Source: Pseudomonas serbica | Lineage (GTDB): Bacteria; Pseudomonadota; Gammaproteobacteria; Pseudomonadales; Pseudomonadaceae | Reading direction: 5' to 3' | NCBI RefSeq assembly: GCF_028823535.1 | Contig: NZ_JAQIYM010000003.1 | Coordinates: forward strand, 62,001-126,000 | Length of the DNA stretch: 64,000 nucleotides | Part shown: piece after piece, positions 20,143 through 29,262 of the stretch | How the letters are laid out: the number at the start of each line of letters is the position of its first letter | How positions within the stretch are numbered: the stretch's first letter is position 1 | The notes under the pieces: generated by a model | Told to the model about the DNA's origin: nothing | What the model saw: the letters and a program-made list of their open reading frames with translations, nothing else | Databases searched by the model: none | Program-made: the position numbers and the translations under genes

Positions 20143-20350
20143 CGGGTGTGGTAACCCGAGTTATTCAAGGCGCAACAGCGCCCCAATCACGTCATCAGGC
20201 GCTTTTTTTATGCCTGCGGCGTGAGTTATGGCGGCTGTGCGTGGGACGCCCTCGGGCGTGCCGGTTTCCTTGATACCCGGTTTACCACCCTGCGCACAGC
20301 TGTCACCCATTCGTGTGGTAACGAACGTGGCAGCTCCTCGTATCAAGGAG
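20143..20350 (+). promoter_or_regulatory. Structured leader with attenuator-like and SD-sequestering elements
   Basis: Several complementary segments can be read directly. Two hairpins share the loop GTGGTA on different stems (CGGGT/ACCCG, 20143-20158; TTCGT/ACGAA, 20310-20325), and a TACCAC complementary to that loop occurs at 20283-20288. GGCGC-AACA-GCGCC (20169-20182) competes with an AGCGCC/GGCGCT stem (20177-20182 with 20198-20203) that is followed by seven T, the layout of antiterminator versus terminator. A long stem GCTGTGCG.../...CGCACAGC (about 20234-20301) encloses further hairpins. TTCCTTGATAC (20266-20276) can pair with GTATCAAGGAG (20340-20350), hiding the ribosome-binding site of the following mini-ORF. 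The regulatory reading is inference. Confidence 0.55.
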
Positions 20351-20357
20351 TTGGATA

Positions 20358-20465
20358 ATGCGCAGTATCAATCCGTTTAAAATTTGGCTTTTCTCTCTAG
20401 ACGGTTCCCAATCGCGTAACGCCCTCCCCCATTGCCTCTCCATCCTCGGAGGTGGCCATGACTGA
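20358..20465 (+). CDS. Leader mini-ORF overlapping the DUF3077 gene
   Basis: A 35-codon frame beginning MRSINPFKIWLFSLDG, preceded by AAGGAG at ideal spacing and ending TGA eight bases inside the next gene. The overlap CATGACTGA suggests translational coupling. The peptide has one hydrophobic patch and no known relatives that I can name. Its ribosome site is part of the leader pairing described above, so it may be a regulatory leader rather than a functional protein. Confidence 0.5.
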   Translation: MRSINPFKIWLFSLDGSQSRNALPHCLSILGGGHD

Positions 20466-20766
20466 ACAATCCGAACTCAAAACCATTGGTTTAACCCCCG
20501 CCATCTACTGCTCCGATCAACCACTGTTCCACGTCACTCGCGGCGTTCCGCTCGGTGATGCGTTGTCCATGGCTTCTGATTTTCTGTTTCTTGCCAAGAC
20601 GCTGACTGAAGATGCTGCTTATGCCAGAGATACCGACCGGCATGCCTGGGCTGCGCATTATTTGACGTCGATGAGTAAGGCGTTGGTGGATGATGCGGTG
20701 AAGGTGCTGGAGCGGGATCGGGCGGTTGGGCCGATGGCCAAGCGGGCGGCGGAGGCTGGAGGGTAG
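20458..20766 (+). CDS. DUF3077-type small protein
   Basis: A 102-residue acidic helical protein. The pattern LFHVTRGVPLGDALSMASDFL ... HAWAAHYLTSMSKALVDDA resembles, from memory, DUF3077, a Pseudomonas family with many paralogues per genome and no assigned function. The start at 20458 has GGAGG six bases upstream, placed inside the leader mini-ORF. No signal peptide or metal site is visible. Confidence 0.7.
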   Translation: MTEQSELKTIGLTPAIYCSDQPLFHVTRGVPLGDALSMASDFLFLAKTLTEDAAYARDTDRHAWAAHYLTSMSKALVDDAVKVLERDRAVGPMAKRAAEAGG

Positions 20767-21727
20767 CTTTTGCGTTTTAGACGTCAGGCATGACGCTTGT
20801 AGGGATGGGTTTGGTTGCGGGGGCTTGGGCATTCTGCGGGCGTGGGGGTTGCCTGGGTTTTTCGCGAGCATGCTCGCTCCTACAGGAAGCTGGTATGGGC
20901 AATCTCCGTGGTTCGTAAACAAGAAGGCCCGAATGTAATGCCGGACTGAGCCAGCTTGATGATTGTGGCGACTTCGACTTCGCATTGAACACTGGCTTTG
21001 GTGACACCCGTGCGGGTGGCGGCGGAGCTTGAGGGGTAGTGGCTGGCTTTAGCAGTGATGTTGGCTGGGCTGGCGTTATCGCTGGCAAGCCAGCTCCTAC
21101 AGGGTATTGCGGGGGCTGGTGGGTATTGTTTGGCCCTGGTGGGTGAGTTGTTTTTTCATGCAGGACCCCATTTGGCATTTGTGTTGGCTGGGCTGGCGCT
21201 TTCGCGAGCAGGCTCGCTCCCACAGGGAGTTCACACAGGGGGTTCCCACAGGGGTTTTGCGTGCCGTTCGGTGTTTGGATTAGCCCCGAGGTTTCGGGGG
21301 TTTGGTTGCGCGGACCGCTGCTTTTCCCGGAATGGATCTGCCCATCTGCTCCGCAGAATTGCCTACGGTTCTGAGGCTTCTTTCCACCTCTAATGCTTGT
21401 TATACATCCCTCATCGACAAGCCTTCAGGCCGTTAGGCCAGTGTGTGAACGCCCCCTGCGGCGCTCATCTAGACTTAATGCATAGTCGTAGGCAGAACCG
21501 AACACGTCGCTTTGGTGCAGTACAATCAATAGCGGCGTGGCAAGCTGCCCTTTATGCCCAGTAGAGGTGCGGCGAAGACCGTGCCGGGCGCACAAGATGC
21601 CCGCTCAGGGTGCCCTGGCCAACGGCCTGAAATTGCCACGATTCCGTGACGTGGTGTGAGTGCCGCAGCCGACACTTTCGGACGACCGACAACCAGCTGG
21701 TTTGTCCGTGACCGTGAGGATTGCTGA
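20767..21727. other. 961-base gene-free stretch with scattered REP copies
   Basis: Three single REP motifs are present: 20861-20886 and 21201-21226 (GAGCAGGCTCGCTCC type) and 21078-21103 (GCTGGCAAGCCAGCTCC type), in unpaired orientation. The rest, including a G-rich piece near 21290, holds no frame with convincing codon usage. The formate dehydrogenase promoter should lie near the right end. Confidence 0.6.
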
Positions 21728-22204
21728 ATGCCTGATGAGAGTATGCACGTGCCTTTGGTCAACAGCCTGCTGGAGCGCCACAAGGGCTCTGCGGGTGCGC
21801 TGTTGCCCATTCTTCATGATATTCAGGAGCGCATTGGGTACATCCCCGATGCCGCCGTCCCCGAGATTGCCCATGCGCTGAACCAGAGTCAGGCCGAGGT
21901 GCGTGGGGTGATCAGTTTTTACCATGACTTCCGTACTGCGCCGCCCGCGCGGCATATCCTGCGGCTGTGCCGAGCCGAGTCGTGCAAGAGTCGTGGTGCC
22001 GAACAGTTGGCCGCGCAGTTGCGTGAGCGTCTGCATCTGGACGACCACGGCAGCAGTGCCGATGGCAGCATCAGTTTGCGGCCGGTGTATTGCCTGGGTG
22101 CCTGCGCCTGTTCGCCGGCGCTGGAGCTGGATGGCCGGGTGCATGCGCGGCTGAGTGCCGAGCGGCTGGATGCGTTGCTCGATGCTTGCCGGGAGGACGC
22201 ATGA
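21728..22204 (+). CDS. fdsG: NAD-dependent formate dehydrogenase gamma subunit
   Basis: A 158-residue NuoE-like subunit holding one [2Fe-2S] cluster, with ligands C81, C86 (CRAESC) and C122, C126 (CLGAC). It passes electrons between the diaphorase subunit and the rest of the complex. GAGGA lies eight bases before the start. The stop overlaps fdsB by ATGA. The complex oxidises formate to CO2 with reduction of NAD+ in the cytoplasm. Confidence 0.92.
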   Translation: MPDESMHVPLVNSLLERHKGSAGALLPILHDIQERIGYIPDAAVPEIAHALNQSQAEVRGVISFYHDFRTAPPARHILRLCRAESCKSRGAEQLAAQLRERLHLDDHGSSADGSISLRPVYCLGACACSPALELDGRVHARLSAERLDALLDACREDA

Positions 22205-23760
22205 TGCCGACTCTTTATCTGCCGACCGACTCGCTGGCCCGTGCCGTGGGGGCCGATGAGGTGTCCACGGCGCTGATCACTCAGGCCAGGGAGCGCAACC
22301 TGCCGCTGGAGTTGCAGCGCACCAGTTCGCGAGGCCTGTATTGGCTGGAGCCGTTGCTGGAGGTGGACTCGCCACAAGGCCGGATCGGCTTTGGTCCGCT
22401 GACCGCTGCCGATGTGCCGTCCGTTCTCGAAGCCCTAAACAGCTCAACCGAACATCCTCTGTCCCTGGGCCTGGTAGAAGAGCTGCCTTATCTGAAGACC
22501 CAACAACGCCTGCTGTTCGCCCGCGCCGGCATTACCCGGCCTCTATCGCTGGACGACTACCGCGCCCACGGCGGTTTCGAAGGCCTGGCAAGGGCTGTCG
22601 CCATCGGCGGCGAGCAAACCGCCACAGCGGTGTTCGATTCGGGCCTGCGTGGCCGTGGCGGCGCCGCCTTCCCTGCCGGGATCAAATGGCGCACGGTGCG
22701 CGCGACCGAAGCGGCGCAAAAGTACATCGTGTGCAACGCCGACGAAGGCGACTCCGGCACTTTCGCCGATCGCATGCTGATGGAAGGCGACCCCTTCCTG
22801 CTGATCGAAGGCATGGCCATTGCCGGTCTGTGCGTCGGCGCCACCTATGGCTACATCTATGTGCGTTCGGAATATCCGGACGCTGTGGCGACACTGCGCA
22901 ACGCGCTGGAGATCGCCCGGTCGAACGGTTACCTCGGCGCCAACGTCGGCGGCAGCGGTCAGGCCTTCGATATGGAAGTGCGGGTCGGTGCCGGCGCGTA
23001 CATCTGCGGTGAGGAAACCGCGCTGCTGGATTCGCTCGAAGGCAAGCGCGGGATCGTCCGCGCCAAGCCGCCGATCCCTGCCTTGAAGGGCTTGTTCGGC
23101 CTGCCGACGCTGGTGCACAACGTGCTGACCCTGGCCTCGGTGCCACTGATTCTGGCCAAGGGCGCGCAGTTCTATCGCGATTACGGCATGGGCCGTTCCC
23201 TGGGCACCATGCCCTTCCAGTTGGCGGGCAATGTGCGTCACGGCGGCCTGGTGGAACGGGCCTTTGGCCTGACCCTGCGCGAGTTGGTGGAAGGCTACGG
23301 CGGCGGCACTGCCAGTGGCCGGCCGCTGAAGGCTGCGCAGGTGGGCGGCCCGCTCGGCGCCTGGGTGCCGCCGTCGCAATTCGACACGCCGCTGGATTAC
23401 GAGGCCTTCGCCGGCATCGGCGCGATGCTCGGTCACGGTGGTGTGGTGGTGGCGGACGACACGCTGGACATGGCCCACATGGCGCGCTTTGCCATGGAGT
23501 TCTGTGCCGAGGAATCCTGTGGCAAATGCACGCCGTGCCGCATCGGCTCGACCCGGGGCGTGGAGGTGATCGACCGGTTGCTGGCCGCGCAAGACCCGAG
23601 CGGTCGCGATGAGCAGGTGATCATCCTCAAGGACCTGTGCGACACCCTGCAATACGGTTCGCTGTGTGCGTTGGGCGGCATGGTGTCCTTTCCGGTCGCC
23701 AGCGCCCTCAAGCACTTCCCCGCCGACTTCGGCTTGTTGCCCTCGGAGGCCGAGCAATGA
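22201..23760 (+). CDS. fdsB: NAD-dependent formate dehydrogenase beta subunit (diaphorase)
   Basis: A 519-residue NuoF-like flavoprotein. The N-terminal thioredoxin-like part is followed by the FMN/NADH site (RGRGGAAFPAGIKW, NADEGDSGTFADR, GAGAYICGEETAL) and a [4Fe-4S] site with C440, C443, C446 (ESCGKCTPC) and C489. It hands formate-derived electrons to NAD+. The start is the ATGATG at 22201, overlapping the fdsG stop; a frame open upstream to 22090 is inside fdsG and not used. Confidence 0.94.
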   Translation: MMPTLYLPTDSLARAVGADEVSTALITQARERNLPLELQRTSSRGLYWLEPLLEVDSPQGRIGFGPLTAADVPSVLEALNSSTEHPLSLGLVEELPYLKTQQRLLFARAGITRPLSLDDYRAHGGFEGLARAVAIGGEQTATAVFDSGLRGRGGAAFPAGIKWRTVRATEAAQKYIVCNADEGDSGTFADRMLMEGDPFLLIEGMAIAGLCVGATYGYIYVRSEYPDAVATLRNALEIARSNGYLGANVGGSGQAFDMEVRVGAGAYICGEETALLDSLEGKRGIVRAKPPIPALKGLFGLPTLVHNVLTLASVPLILAKGAQFYRDYGMGRSLGTMPFQLAGNVRHGGLVERAFGLTLRELVEGYGGGTASGRPLKAAQVGGPLGAWVPPSQFDTPLDYEAFAGIGAMLGHGGVVVADDTLDMAHMARFAMEFCAEESCGKCTPCRIGSTRGVEVIDRLLAAQDPSGRDEQVIILKDLCDTLQYGSLCALGGMVSFPVASALKHFPADFGLLPSEAEQ

Positions 23761-26639
23761 TCACTCTCTTCGACCCGAACACCGATATCGACCTGGGCAC
23801 GCCCGCGCGCGACAGCCAGGTGCAGGTCACCCTGAACATCGACGGCCGCAGCATCAGCGTGCCCGAAGGCACTTCGGTGATGCGTGCCGCTGCGCTGCTG
23901 GGCACCACCATTCCGAAACTCTGTGCCACCGACAGCCTGGAAGCGTTCGGCTCCTGCCGCATGTGCCTGGTGGAGATCGACGGCATGCGCGGCTATCCGG
24001 CGTCCTGCACCACGCCGGTCACCGAAGGCATGAGCGTGCACACCCAGACGCCGAAACTCGCGACCCTGCGCCGCAACGTCATGGAGCTGTACATCTCCGA
24101 TCACCCGCTGGACTGCCTGACCTGCTCGGCCAACGGCAACTGCGAGCTGCAAACCGTGGCCGGCCAGGTCGGCCTGCGGGAGGTGCGTTATGGCTATGAA
24201 GGCGACAACCATCTGGCCGATGTGAAGGACACCTCCAACCCCTACTTCGACTATGACCCGAGCAAGTGCATCGTCTGCAACCGTTGCGTGCGCGCTTGCG
24301 AAGAAACCCAGGGCACCTTTGCCCTGACCATTACCGGGCGCGGTTTTGAATCCCGTGTCGCGGCGGCCGGTGGGGATAACTTCCTCGACTCGGAATGCGT
24401 GTCCTGCGGCGCCTGTGTGCAAGCCTGCCCTACTGCGACCCTGATGGAAAAAAGCGTGGTCGAACTGGGCCAGCCCGAGCGCAGCGTGATCACCACTTGC
24501 GCCTATTGCGGCGTGGGCTGCTCGTTCCGCGCCGAGATGAAAGGCGACCAGCTGGTGCGCATGGTGCCGGACAAGAACGGCCAGGCCAACCACGGCCACT
24601 CCTGCGTCAAGGGGCGCTTTGCCTGGGGCTATGCGACACACCCGGATCGCATCACCAAGCCGATGATCCGTAAGCACATCAACGACCCGTGGCAGGAAGT
24701 CAGCTGGGATGAGGCGGTGACCTACGCGGCCAGTGAATTCCGCCGTCTGCAGCAGAAATACGGCCGCGATTCCATCGGCGGAATCACCTCCAGCCGCTGC
24801 ACCAACGAAGAAACCTATCTGGTGCAAAAACTGGTGCGCGCGGCCTTCGGCAACAACAACGTGGACACCTGTGCACGGGTCTGCCACTCGCCGACCGGCT
24901 ATGGCCTCAAGCAAACGTTGGGCGAATCCGCCGGCACCCAGAGTTTCGACTCGGTGATGCAGGCTGATGTGATCCTGGTGATGGGCGCCAATCCCAGCGA
25001 TGCGCACCCGGTGTTCGCCTCGCAGTTAAAACGCCGTTTGCGGGAAGGGGCGCGGCTGATTGTCATCGATCCGCGTCGCATTGATCTGGTGGATACGGTG
25101 CATGCCCGCGCTGAGTATCACCTGGCCCTGCGCCCCGGCACCAACGTCGCCATGCTCAATGCATTGGCCCACGTGATCGTGACTGAAGGATTGCTCAAAC
25201 AAGACTTTATCGACGCCCGTTGTGAGCCTGGCGATTTTGCCCAGTGGAGCGAGTTCGTCAGCCGTGCGGATAACTCACCGGAAGTGCTTGGCCCGATCTG
25301 CGGTGTACCCGCTGCCGATATCCGTGCCGCTGCGCGACTGTATGCCACCGGTGGCAATGCGGCGATCTACTACGGTTTGGGCGTCACCGAACACAGCCAG
25401 GGCAGTACTTCGGTGATGGGCATCGCCAACCTGGCCATGGCCACCGGCAACATCGGCCGTGAAGGCGTGGGCGTGAACCCGCTGCGCGGGCAGAACAACG
25501 TCCAGGGCTCCTGCGACATGGGTTCCTTCCCCCATGAGCTGCCCGGCTACCGGCACGTCTCCAACGAGGTGGTACGAGCGCAGTTCGAACAGGCCTGGAA
25601 CGTCACCCTGCAACCTGACCCGGGCCTGCGCATTCCCAACATGTTCGAGGCAGCCTTGGGCGGCAGTTTCAAGGGCCTGTATTGCCAGGGCGAAGACATC
25701 GCCCAGAGCGACCCCAATACCCAGCACGTCACCGCGGCGCTGTCGGCCATGGAATGCATCGTGGTGCAGGACATTTTCCTCAACGAAACCGCCAAGTTCG
25801 CCCACGTGTTCCTGCCGGGCTGCTCGTTCCTGGAAAAAGACGGCACCTTCACCAACGCCGAACGGCGCATCTCCCGGGTGCGCAAGGTCATGGACCCACT
25901 GGGCGGCAAGGCCGACTGGGAAGGCACGGTGGCCCTGGCCAATGCCTTGGGCTACCCGATGCACTACCAGCATCCATCGCAAATCATGGATGAAATCGCC
26001 AGCCTGACGCCAACCTTCACCAACGTCAGCTACGCAGAACTGGACCGCCACGGCAGCCTGCAATGGCCGTGTAACGCCGAGGCACCGGACGGCACGCCGA
26101 CCATGCACATCGAGGAATTCGTGCGCGGCAAGGGGCGTTTCATGCTCACCGGTTACGTGCCGACCGAGGAAAAGGTCAACAGTCGCTATCCGCTGCTGCT
26201 GACCACCGGGCGCATCCTCAGCCAGTACAACGTCGGCGCGCAAACCCGGCGTACAGAGAACGTCGCCTGGCACGATGAAGATCGCCTGGAAATCCATCCA
26301 ACTGACGCCGAAAGCCGTGGCATCAACGAAGGTGACTGGGTCGGCATCGGCAGCCGCGCCGGGCAGACCGTGTTGCGCGCGCGGATCACCGAACGGGTCG
26401 CCCCGGGCGTGGTGTACACCACCTTCCACTTCCCTGAATCAGGCGCCAACGTGATCACCACCGACAACTCCGACTGGGCCACCAACTGTCCGGAGTACAA
26501 GGTCACGGCCGTGGAAGTCAGCCGCGTGTATCACCCTTCGGAGTGGCAAAAGCGCTTCCAGGCGTTCAGCGAAGAACAGGACCGCTTGCTCAAGGATCGC
26601 CGCCACGCCCGTGGTGATAAGGCCGAGGTGCGCCGATGA
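23757..26639 (+). CDS. fdsA: NAD-dependent formate dehydrogenase alpha subunit (molybdenum)
   Basis: A 960-residue catalytic subunit. The N-terminal NuoG-like part carries a [2Fe-2S] site (C56, C67, C70, C84), a His-Cys3 [4Fe-4S] site (H116, C120, C123, C129) and two ferredoxin-type [4Fe-4S] sites (from C171 and C214). The molybdopterin domain has its own [4Fe-4S] site (C248, C251, C255, C283) and the active-site Cys376-His377 in CARVCHSPTG. The codon is TGC, so this is the cysteine rather than the selenocysteine form. It overlaps fdsB by ATGA and fdsD by ATGA. Maturation needs bis-MGD cofactor, to which moaCDE at the end of the window contribute, and the sulfurtransferase FdhD, which is not in this operon. 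Confidence 0.95.
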   Translation: MITLFDPNTDIDLGTPARDSQVQVTLNIDGRSISVPEGTSVMRAAALLGTTIPKLCATDSLEAFGSCRMCLVEIDGMRGYPASCTTPVTEGMSVHTQTPKLATLRRNVMELYISDHPLDCLTCSANGNCELQTVAGQVGLREVRYGYEGDNHLADVKDTSNPYFDYDPSKCIVCNRCVRACEETQGTFALTITGRGFESRVAAAGGDNFLDSECVSCGACVQACPTATLMEKSVVELGQPERSVITTCAYCGVGCSFRAEMKGDQLVRMVPDKNGQANHGHSCVKGRFAWGYATHPDRITKPMIRKHINDPWQEVSWDEAVTYAASEFRRLQQKYGRDSIGGITSSRCTNEETYLVQKLVRAAFGNNNVDTCARVCHSPTGYGLKQTLGESAGTQSFDSVMQADVILVMGANPSDAHPVFASQLKRRLREGARLIVIDPRRIDLVDTVHARAEYHLALRPGTNVAMLNALAHVIVTEGLLKQDFIDARCEPGDFAQWSEFVSRADNSPEVLGPICGVPAADIRAAARLYATGGNAAIYYGLGVTEHSQGSTSVMGIANLAMATGNIGREGVGVNPLRGQNNVQGSCDMGSFPHELPGYRHVSNEVVRAQFEQAWNVTLQPDPGLRIPNMFEAALGGSFKGLYCQGEDIAQSDPNTQHVTAALSAMECIVVQDIFLNETAKFAHVFLPGCSFLEKDGTFTNAERRISRVRKVMDPLGGKADWEGTVALANALGYPMHYQHPSQIMDEIASLTPTFTNVSYAELDRHGSLQWPCNAEAPDGTPTMHIEEFVRGKGRFMLTGYVPTEEKVNSRYPLLLTTGRILSQYNVGAQTRRTENVAWHDEDRLEIHPTDAESRGINEGDWVGIGSRAGQTVLRARITERVAPGVVYTTFHFPESGANVITTDNSDWATNCPEYKVTAVEVSRVYHPSEWQKRFQAFSEEQDRLLKDRRHARGDKAEVRR

Positions 26640-26851
26640 GCACTGAAAACCTGATCAAGATGGCCAACCAGATCGCCCAGTACTTCGCCAGCCAACCGGA
26701 CCAGCAACAGGCGGTGCTCAGTGTGCGTAATCATCTGCAGATGTTCTGGGCGCCGAGCATGCGCAAGGAATTGCTGGCCTGGCAGACGGAGCATCAGGGG
26801 GCGGATTTGCATCCGTTGGTGCAAGAGGCGGTGAGTGGCGCGGGTTGGTAG
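26636..26851 (+). CDS. fdsD: Formate dehydrogenase delta subunit
   Basis: A 71-residue helical protein of the FdsD family (LIKMANQIAQYF, MFWAPSMRKEL). It is a small accessory subunit of the cytoplasmic FdsABG complex that supports assembly or cofactor insertion. It overlaps the fdsA stop codon and ends the operon; a REP pair follows. Confidence 0.9.
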   Translation: MSTENLIKMANQIAQYFASQPDQQQAVLSVRNHLQMFWAPSMRKELLAWQTEHQGADLHPLVQEAVSGAGW

Positions 26852-26871
26852 CGACTGGAAAAACGCTATCC

Positions 26872-26964
26872 CTGTAGGAGCCGGCTTGCTGGCGATCGCG
26901 GTTCGTCGGGCGACATCTGTGTCGACTGTACGTCCGCAATCGCCAGCAAGCCGGCTCCTACAGG
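26872..26964. repeat. REP inverted pair (CTGTAGGAGCCGGCTTGC type)
   Basis: CTGTAGGAGCCGGCTTGCTG (from 26872) and its reverse complement (ending 26964) flank a spacer of about 45 bases. It lies between the convergent fds and asparaginase units and may protect both mRNA ends. Confidence 0.9.
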
Positions 26965-26972
26965 GTCATGTA

Positions 26973-27968
26973 TCAATTTTGAATGCGGCTTTCACTTTTC
27001 AGGTAGAGCGACAACTCATGTTGCCGCTGACAGCCAAGCAACAGCCAAAGCAAGATCCTGGCTTTACGCGGACATAGAAATCCCGCCATCGATGCACCCT
27101 TGCGAATCAGATCCATCTCACCGCCATTAAAACCATAGCTGGCTTGTGCGGTAGAGCCGGAACCGGTGCGGGTCGCGATGATGACAGGGATTCTTTCGGC
27201 GATGTGCTCAATCACCGTCGCCCAGCTCTGCGAGACATGTCCGGCGCCGAAACCGGCTATCACCAGCCCGTCATAACCGAGCGCAAGGATGTTTTCCAGC
27301 AGCAGCGTGTCAGCCGAGAGGGATGCCTCCAACATCGCAACCTTCTGTGTTGTCCATTGCGGCAGGGGCAAAACCTTACGCTGATCCGGCGCGCGCAGGT
27401 AGTGAACGCGGTCTTCCATTATCAGGCCTGCAGGTCCCACGACCGGAGAGGTAAACGCCTGCAACGCCAGCGAATCAGTTTTACGCACGCTGCTCGCTTG
27501 ATGAATCTCCCCGTTCATCACCACCTGAACACCACGCTTTTGGCTGTTCCTGGCCAGGGCGACGTGGCATGCATCCAGCAGATTCGCCGGTCCCTCGGCC
27601 CCTGGCTGTGCTGCCGAGCGCATCGCACCGGTCAGCACCAGTGGTGCGTCGTGGGGCCAAAGGTAATCGAAAAACGTTGCCGTTTCTTCGAGTGTGTCGG
27701 TGCCTTGGGTCAACACGACACCCACGGCGCCTTGCTTGATTTGAAGTTGCGCCCACGACAATACAGTCAGTAAAAATCCGAAATCCAGTGAAGCGCTGGG
27801 TAGCAGTCCAAGGGTTTCAACGGTCACCTGGGCAAACGTCGCCAAATGCGGTACGGACGCCAGTTGAGTCTCGCCGCTGACGGTCGGGATAACGCCTTCG
27901 CCGGCATTCCTGGCTTGCATGCTCACCGTGCCGCCGAGTGCCGCGATGGCGAGTTTGGGCAGTTCCAT
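26973..27968 (-). CDS. Type II-like asparaginase/glutaminase
   Basis: A 331-residue member of the asparaginase fold. The first active-site threonine is T14 in ALGGTVSM, an unusual variant of the usual TGGTIA, and the second is T90 with D91 in TQGTDTLEE. The substrate loop GAMRSAAQPGAEGP follows. No signal peptide is present, so it acts in the cytoplasm. It is the last gene of a unit with a membrane protein and a nitrilase, which suggests hydrolysis of an imported amide; substrate unknown. Start at 27968 (MELPKLAIA) preferred over the slightly longer frame. Confidence 0.85.
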   Translation of the reverse strand: MELPKLAIAALGGTVSMQARNAGEGVIPTVSGETQLASVPHLATFAQVTVETLGLLPSASLDFGFLLTVLSWAQLQIKQGAVGVVLTQGTDTLEETATFFDYLWPHDAPLVLTGAMRSAAQPGAEGPANLLDACHVALARNSQKRGVQVVMNGEIHQASSVRKTDSLALQAFTSPVVGPAGLIMEDRVHYLRAPDQRKVLPLPQWTTQKVAMLEASLSADTLLLENILALGYDGLVIAGFGAGHVSQSWATVIEHIAERIPVIIATRTGSGSTAQASYGFNGGEMDLIRKGASMAGFLCPRKARILLWLLLGCQRQHELSLYLKSESRIQN

Positions 27969-28045
27969 GTGATACCTCATGTGTTCGTAAAGATAGGTGG
28001 CTGTACCCGGTTAAGGACGGGGTACAGCCCAAAGGTCGGTGGCAT

Positions 28046-29245
28046 TTACCCCGCGATAAGGACGCCGATCAGCGGCACGATCAGCAACGTGCTGATGGCC
28101 ATGGACAGGACATTGCCGATGTAGGCATGCATGTCGGCCGGCAAACGCTTGGCAATCGCACAGGCCAGAGGCGGTGCGATCAATGCCCCCAGCAATGCAC
28201 TCGAAACGATCACCAGCCAACTGCCGCCATGGGTCAGAATCGCCGCAGGCACCACCGACACCAGAGGAACGTAAGTGGGGTACCAGCCGCGCAACATCCA
28301 TTGCCGACGCCAGATCACCACCCCGATGGCCGAGGTCAGCGCTTGTGCAGCGATGATGTGCAGCAGCAGACCTGAACCGTACGCCGGGCTCATCGGGTTC
28401 ATGCTGTAGGCGAGCAATACCCCGAGTAACAAGCCGAGGCTGGCCAGTTCATTGCCGAAAAATGGCGCTTCGGAAAAGTCTGCCAAGACCCGGCGCATGC
28501 TCCAGATCACCCCGTAGTCGGGCGCCTTGGTGGCGGGCGCGGGAGGCTTGGAGGGTGGTGTCGCGGATTGTTCGGACTTCATCAAGCTGGGCCGGTAGCG
28601 GCACAGCAGAAAAGCCACGACGCTGGCGACCGCCATGCCCAGGACATTGCCGATCACCGCCGGCAATCCCAACGGGTTACACAGGTAATTGACGATCAGC
28701 AGGCACATGGGCGTGACGAGTACGGCGCCCATGATCGCGCCGTTGATCGTGACCTTCCAGCCACCGCCAAACATCAGCACCATCGCCGCTGGCAGCGACA
28801 CGAACGCGGCAAATGTCGGCTGCCAACTGGTGGCGGTCACCGTCCAGCCCCACAGCACGTTACTCAGCAGCAACCCGAGCAGCGAACTGGTGATCAGCCA
28901 CGGCCATAGCCCCGTGCCATAGGAAATGCTGAAGCCTTGCCAGGTTCTCCCCGTTCGATTCGCCCAGTAAGCGAGATAGGCGCCCGCCAACAGTCCGATC
29001 GAGGCGAACTCGTGTTTGTAGAATGCCACCTCGCTGATGTCGCCGAGCAGCCAACGTAACCAGGCACTCGGCTGGGGAAGGCTCGACACCATGTCGCTGT
29101 AACTCGGCCAATGGGCGGACCAGAACGAACGATTGGTGAATGAAAGCCAGACAATCAGCAGTGTCGCGCCGATCATCAGCAGGATGACCGCCACATCAAA
29201 AAGCGATCTGGTGGCAAACCGGTTTTTATCGGTTGTGGTTTCCAT
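28046..29245 (-). CDS. Polytopic membrane protein with internal duplication
   Basis: A 399-residue protein with roughly ten to twelve membrane segments and a proline-rich linker (about 220-245). The two halves are related: FYKHEFASIGLLAGAYLAY matches FFGNELASLGLLLGVLLAY, and AVIGNVLGMAVASVV matches AYIGNVLSMAISTLL. Such inverted or direct repeats are typical of transporters. I do not recognise the family. Its position between a nitrilase (17 bases upstream) and an asparaginase suggests uptake of a nitrile- or amide-containing compound, by inference only. Confidence 0.75.
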   Translation of the reverse strand: METTTDKNRFATRSLFDVAVILLMIGATLLIVWLSFTNRSFWSAHWPSYSDMVSSLPQPSAWLRWLLGDISEVAFYKHEFASIGLLAGAYLAYWANRTGRTWQGFSISYGTGLWPWLITSSLLGLLLSNVLWGWTVTATSWQPTFAAFVSLPAAMVLMFGGGWKVTINGAIMGAVLVTPMCLLIVNYLCNPLGLPAVIGNVLGMAVASVVAFLLCRYRPSLMKSEQSATPPSKPPAPATKAPDYGVIWSMRRVLADFSEAPFFGNELASLGLLLGVLLAYSMNPMSPAYGSGLLLHIIAAQALTSAIGVVIWRRQWMLRGWYPTYVPLVSVVPAAILTHGGSWLVIVSSALLGALIAPPLACAIAKRLPADMHAYIGNVLSMAISTLLIVPLIGVLIAG

Positions 29246-29262
29246 GGGTCAGGTCCCCCTTA

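Noticed and set aside
20161..20346. A 61-codon minus-strand frame across the structured leader
   Set aside because: It covers exactly the complementary RNA segments, so its open state is probably a by-product of the conserved structure; no ribosome site.
23757..26639. Selenocysteine-containing formate dehydrogenase
   Set aside because: The active-site codon is TGC (Cys376), and no in-frame TGA occurs.
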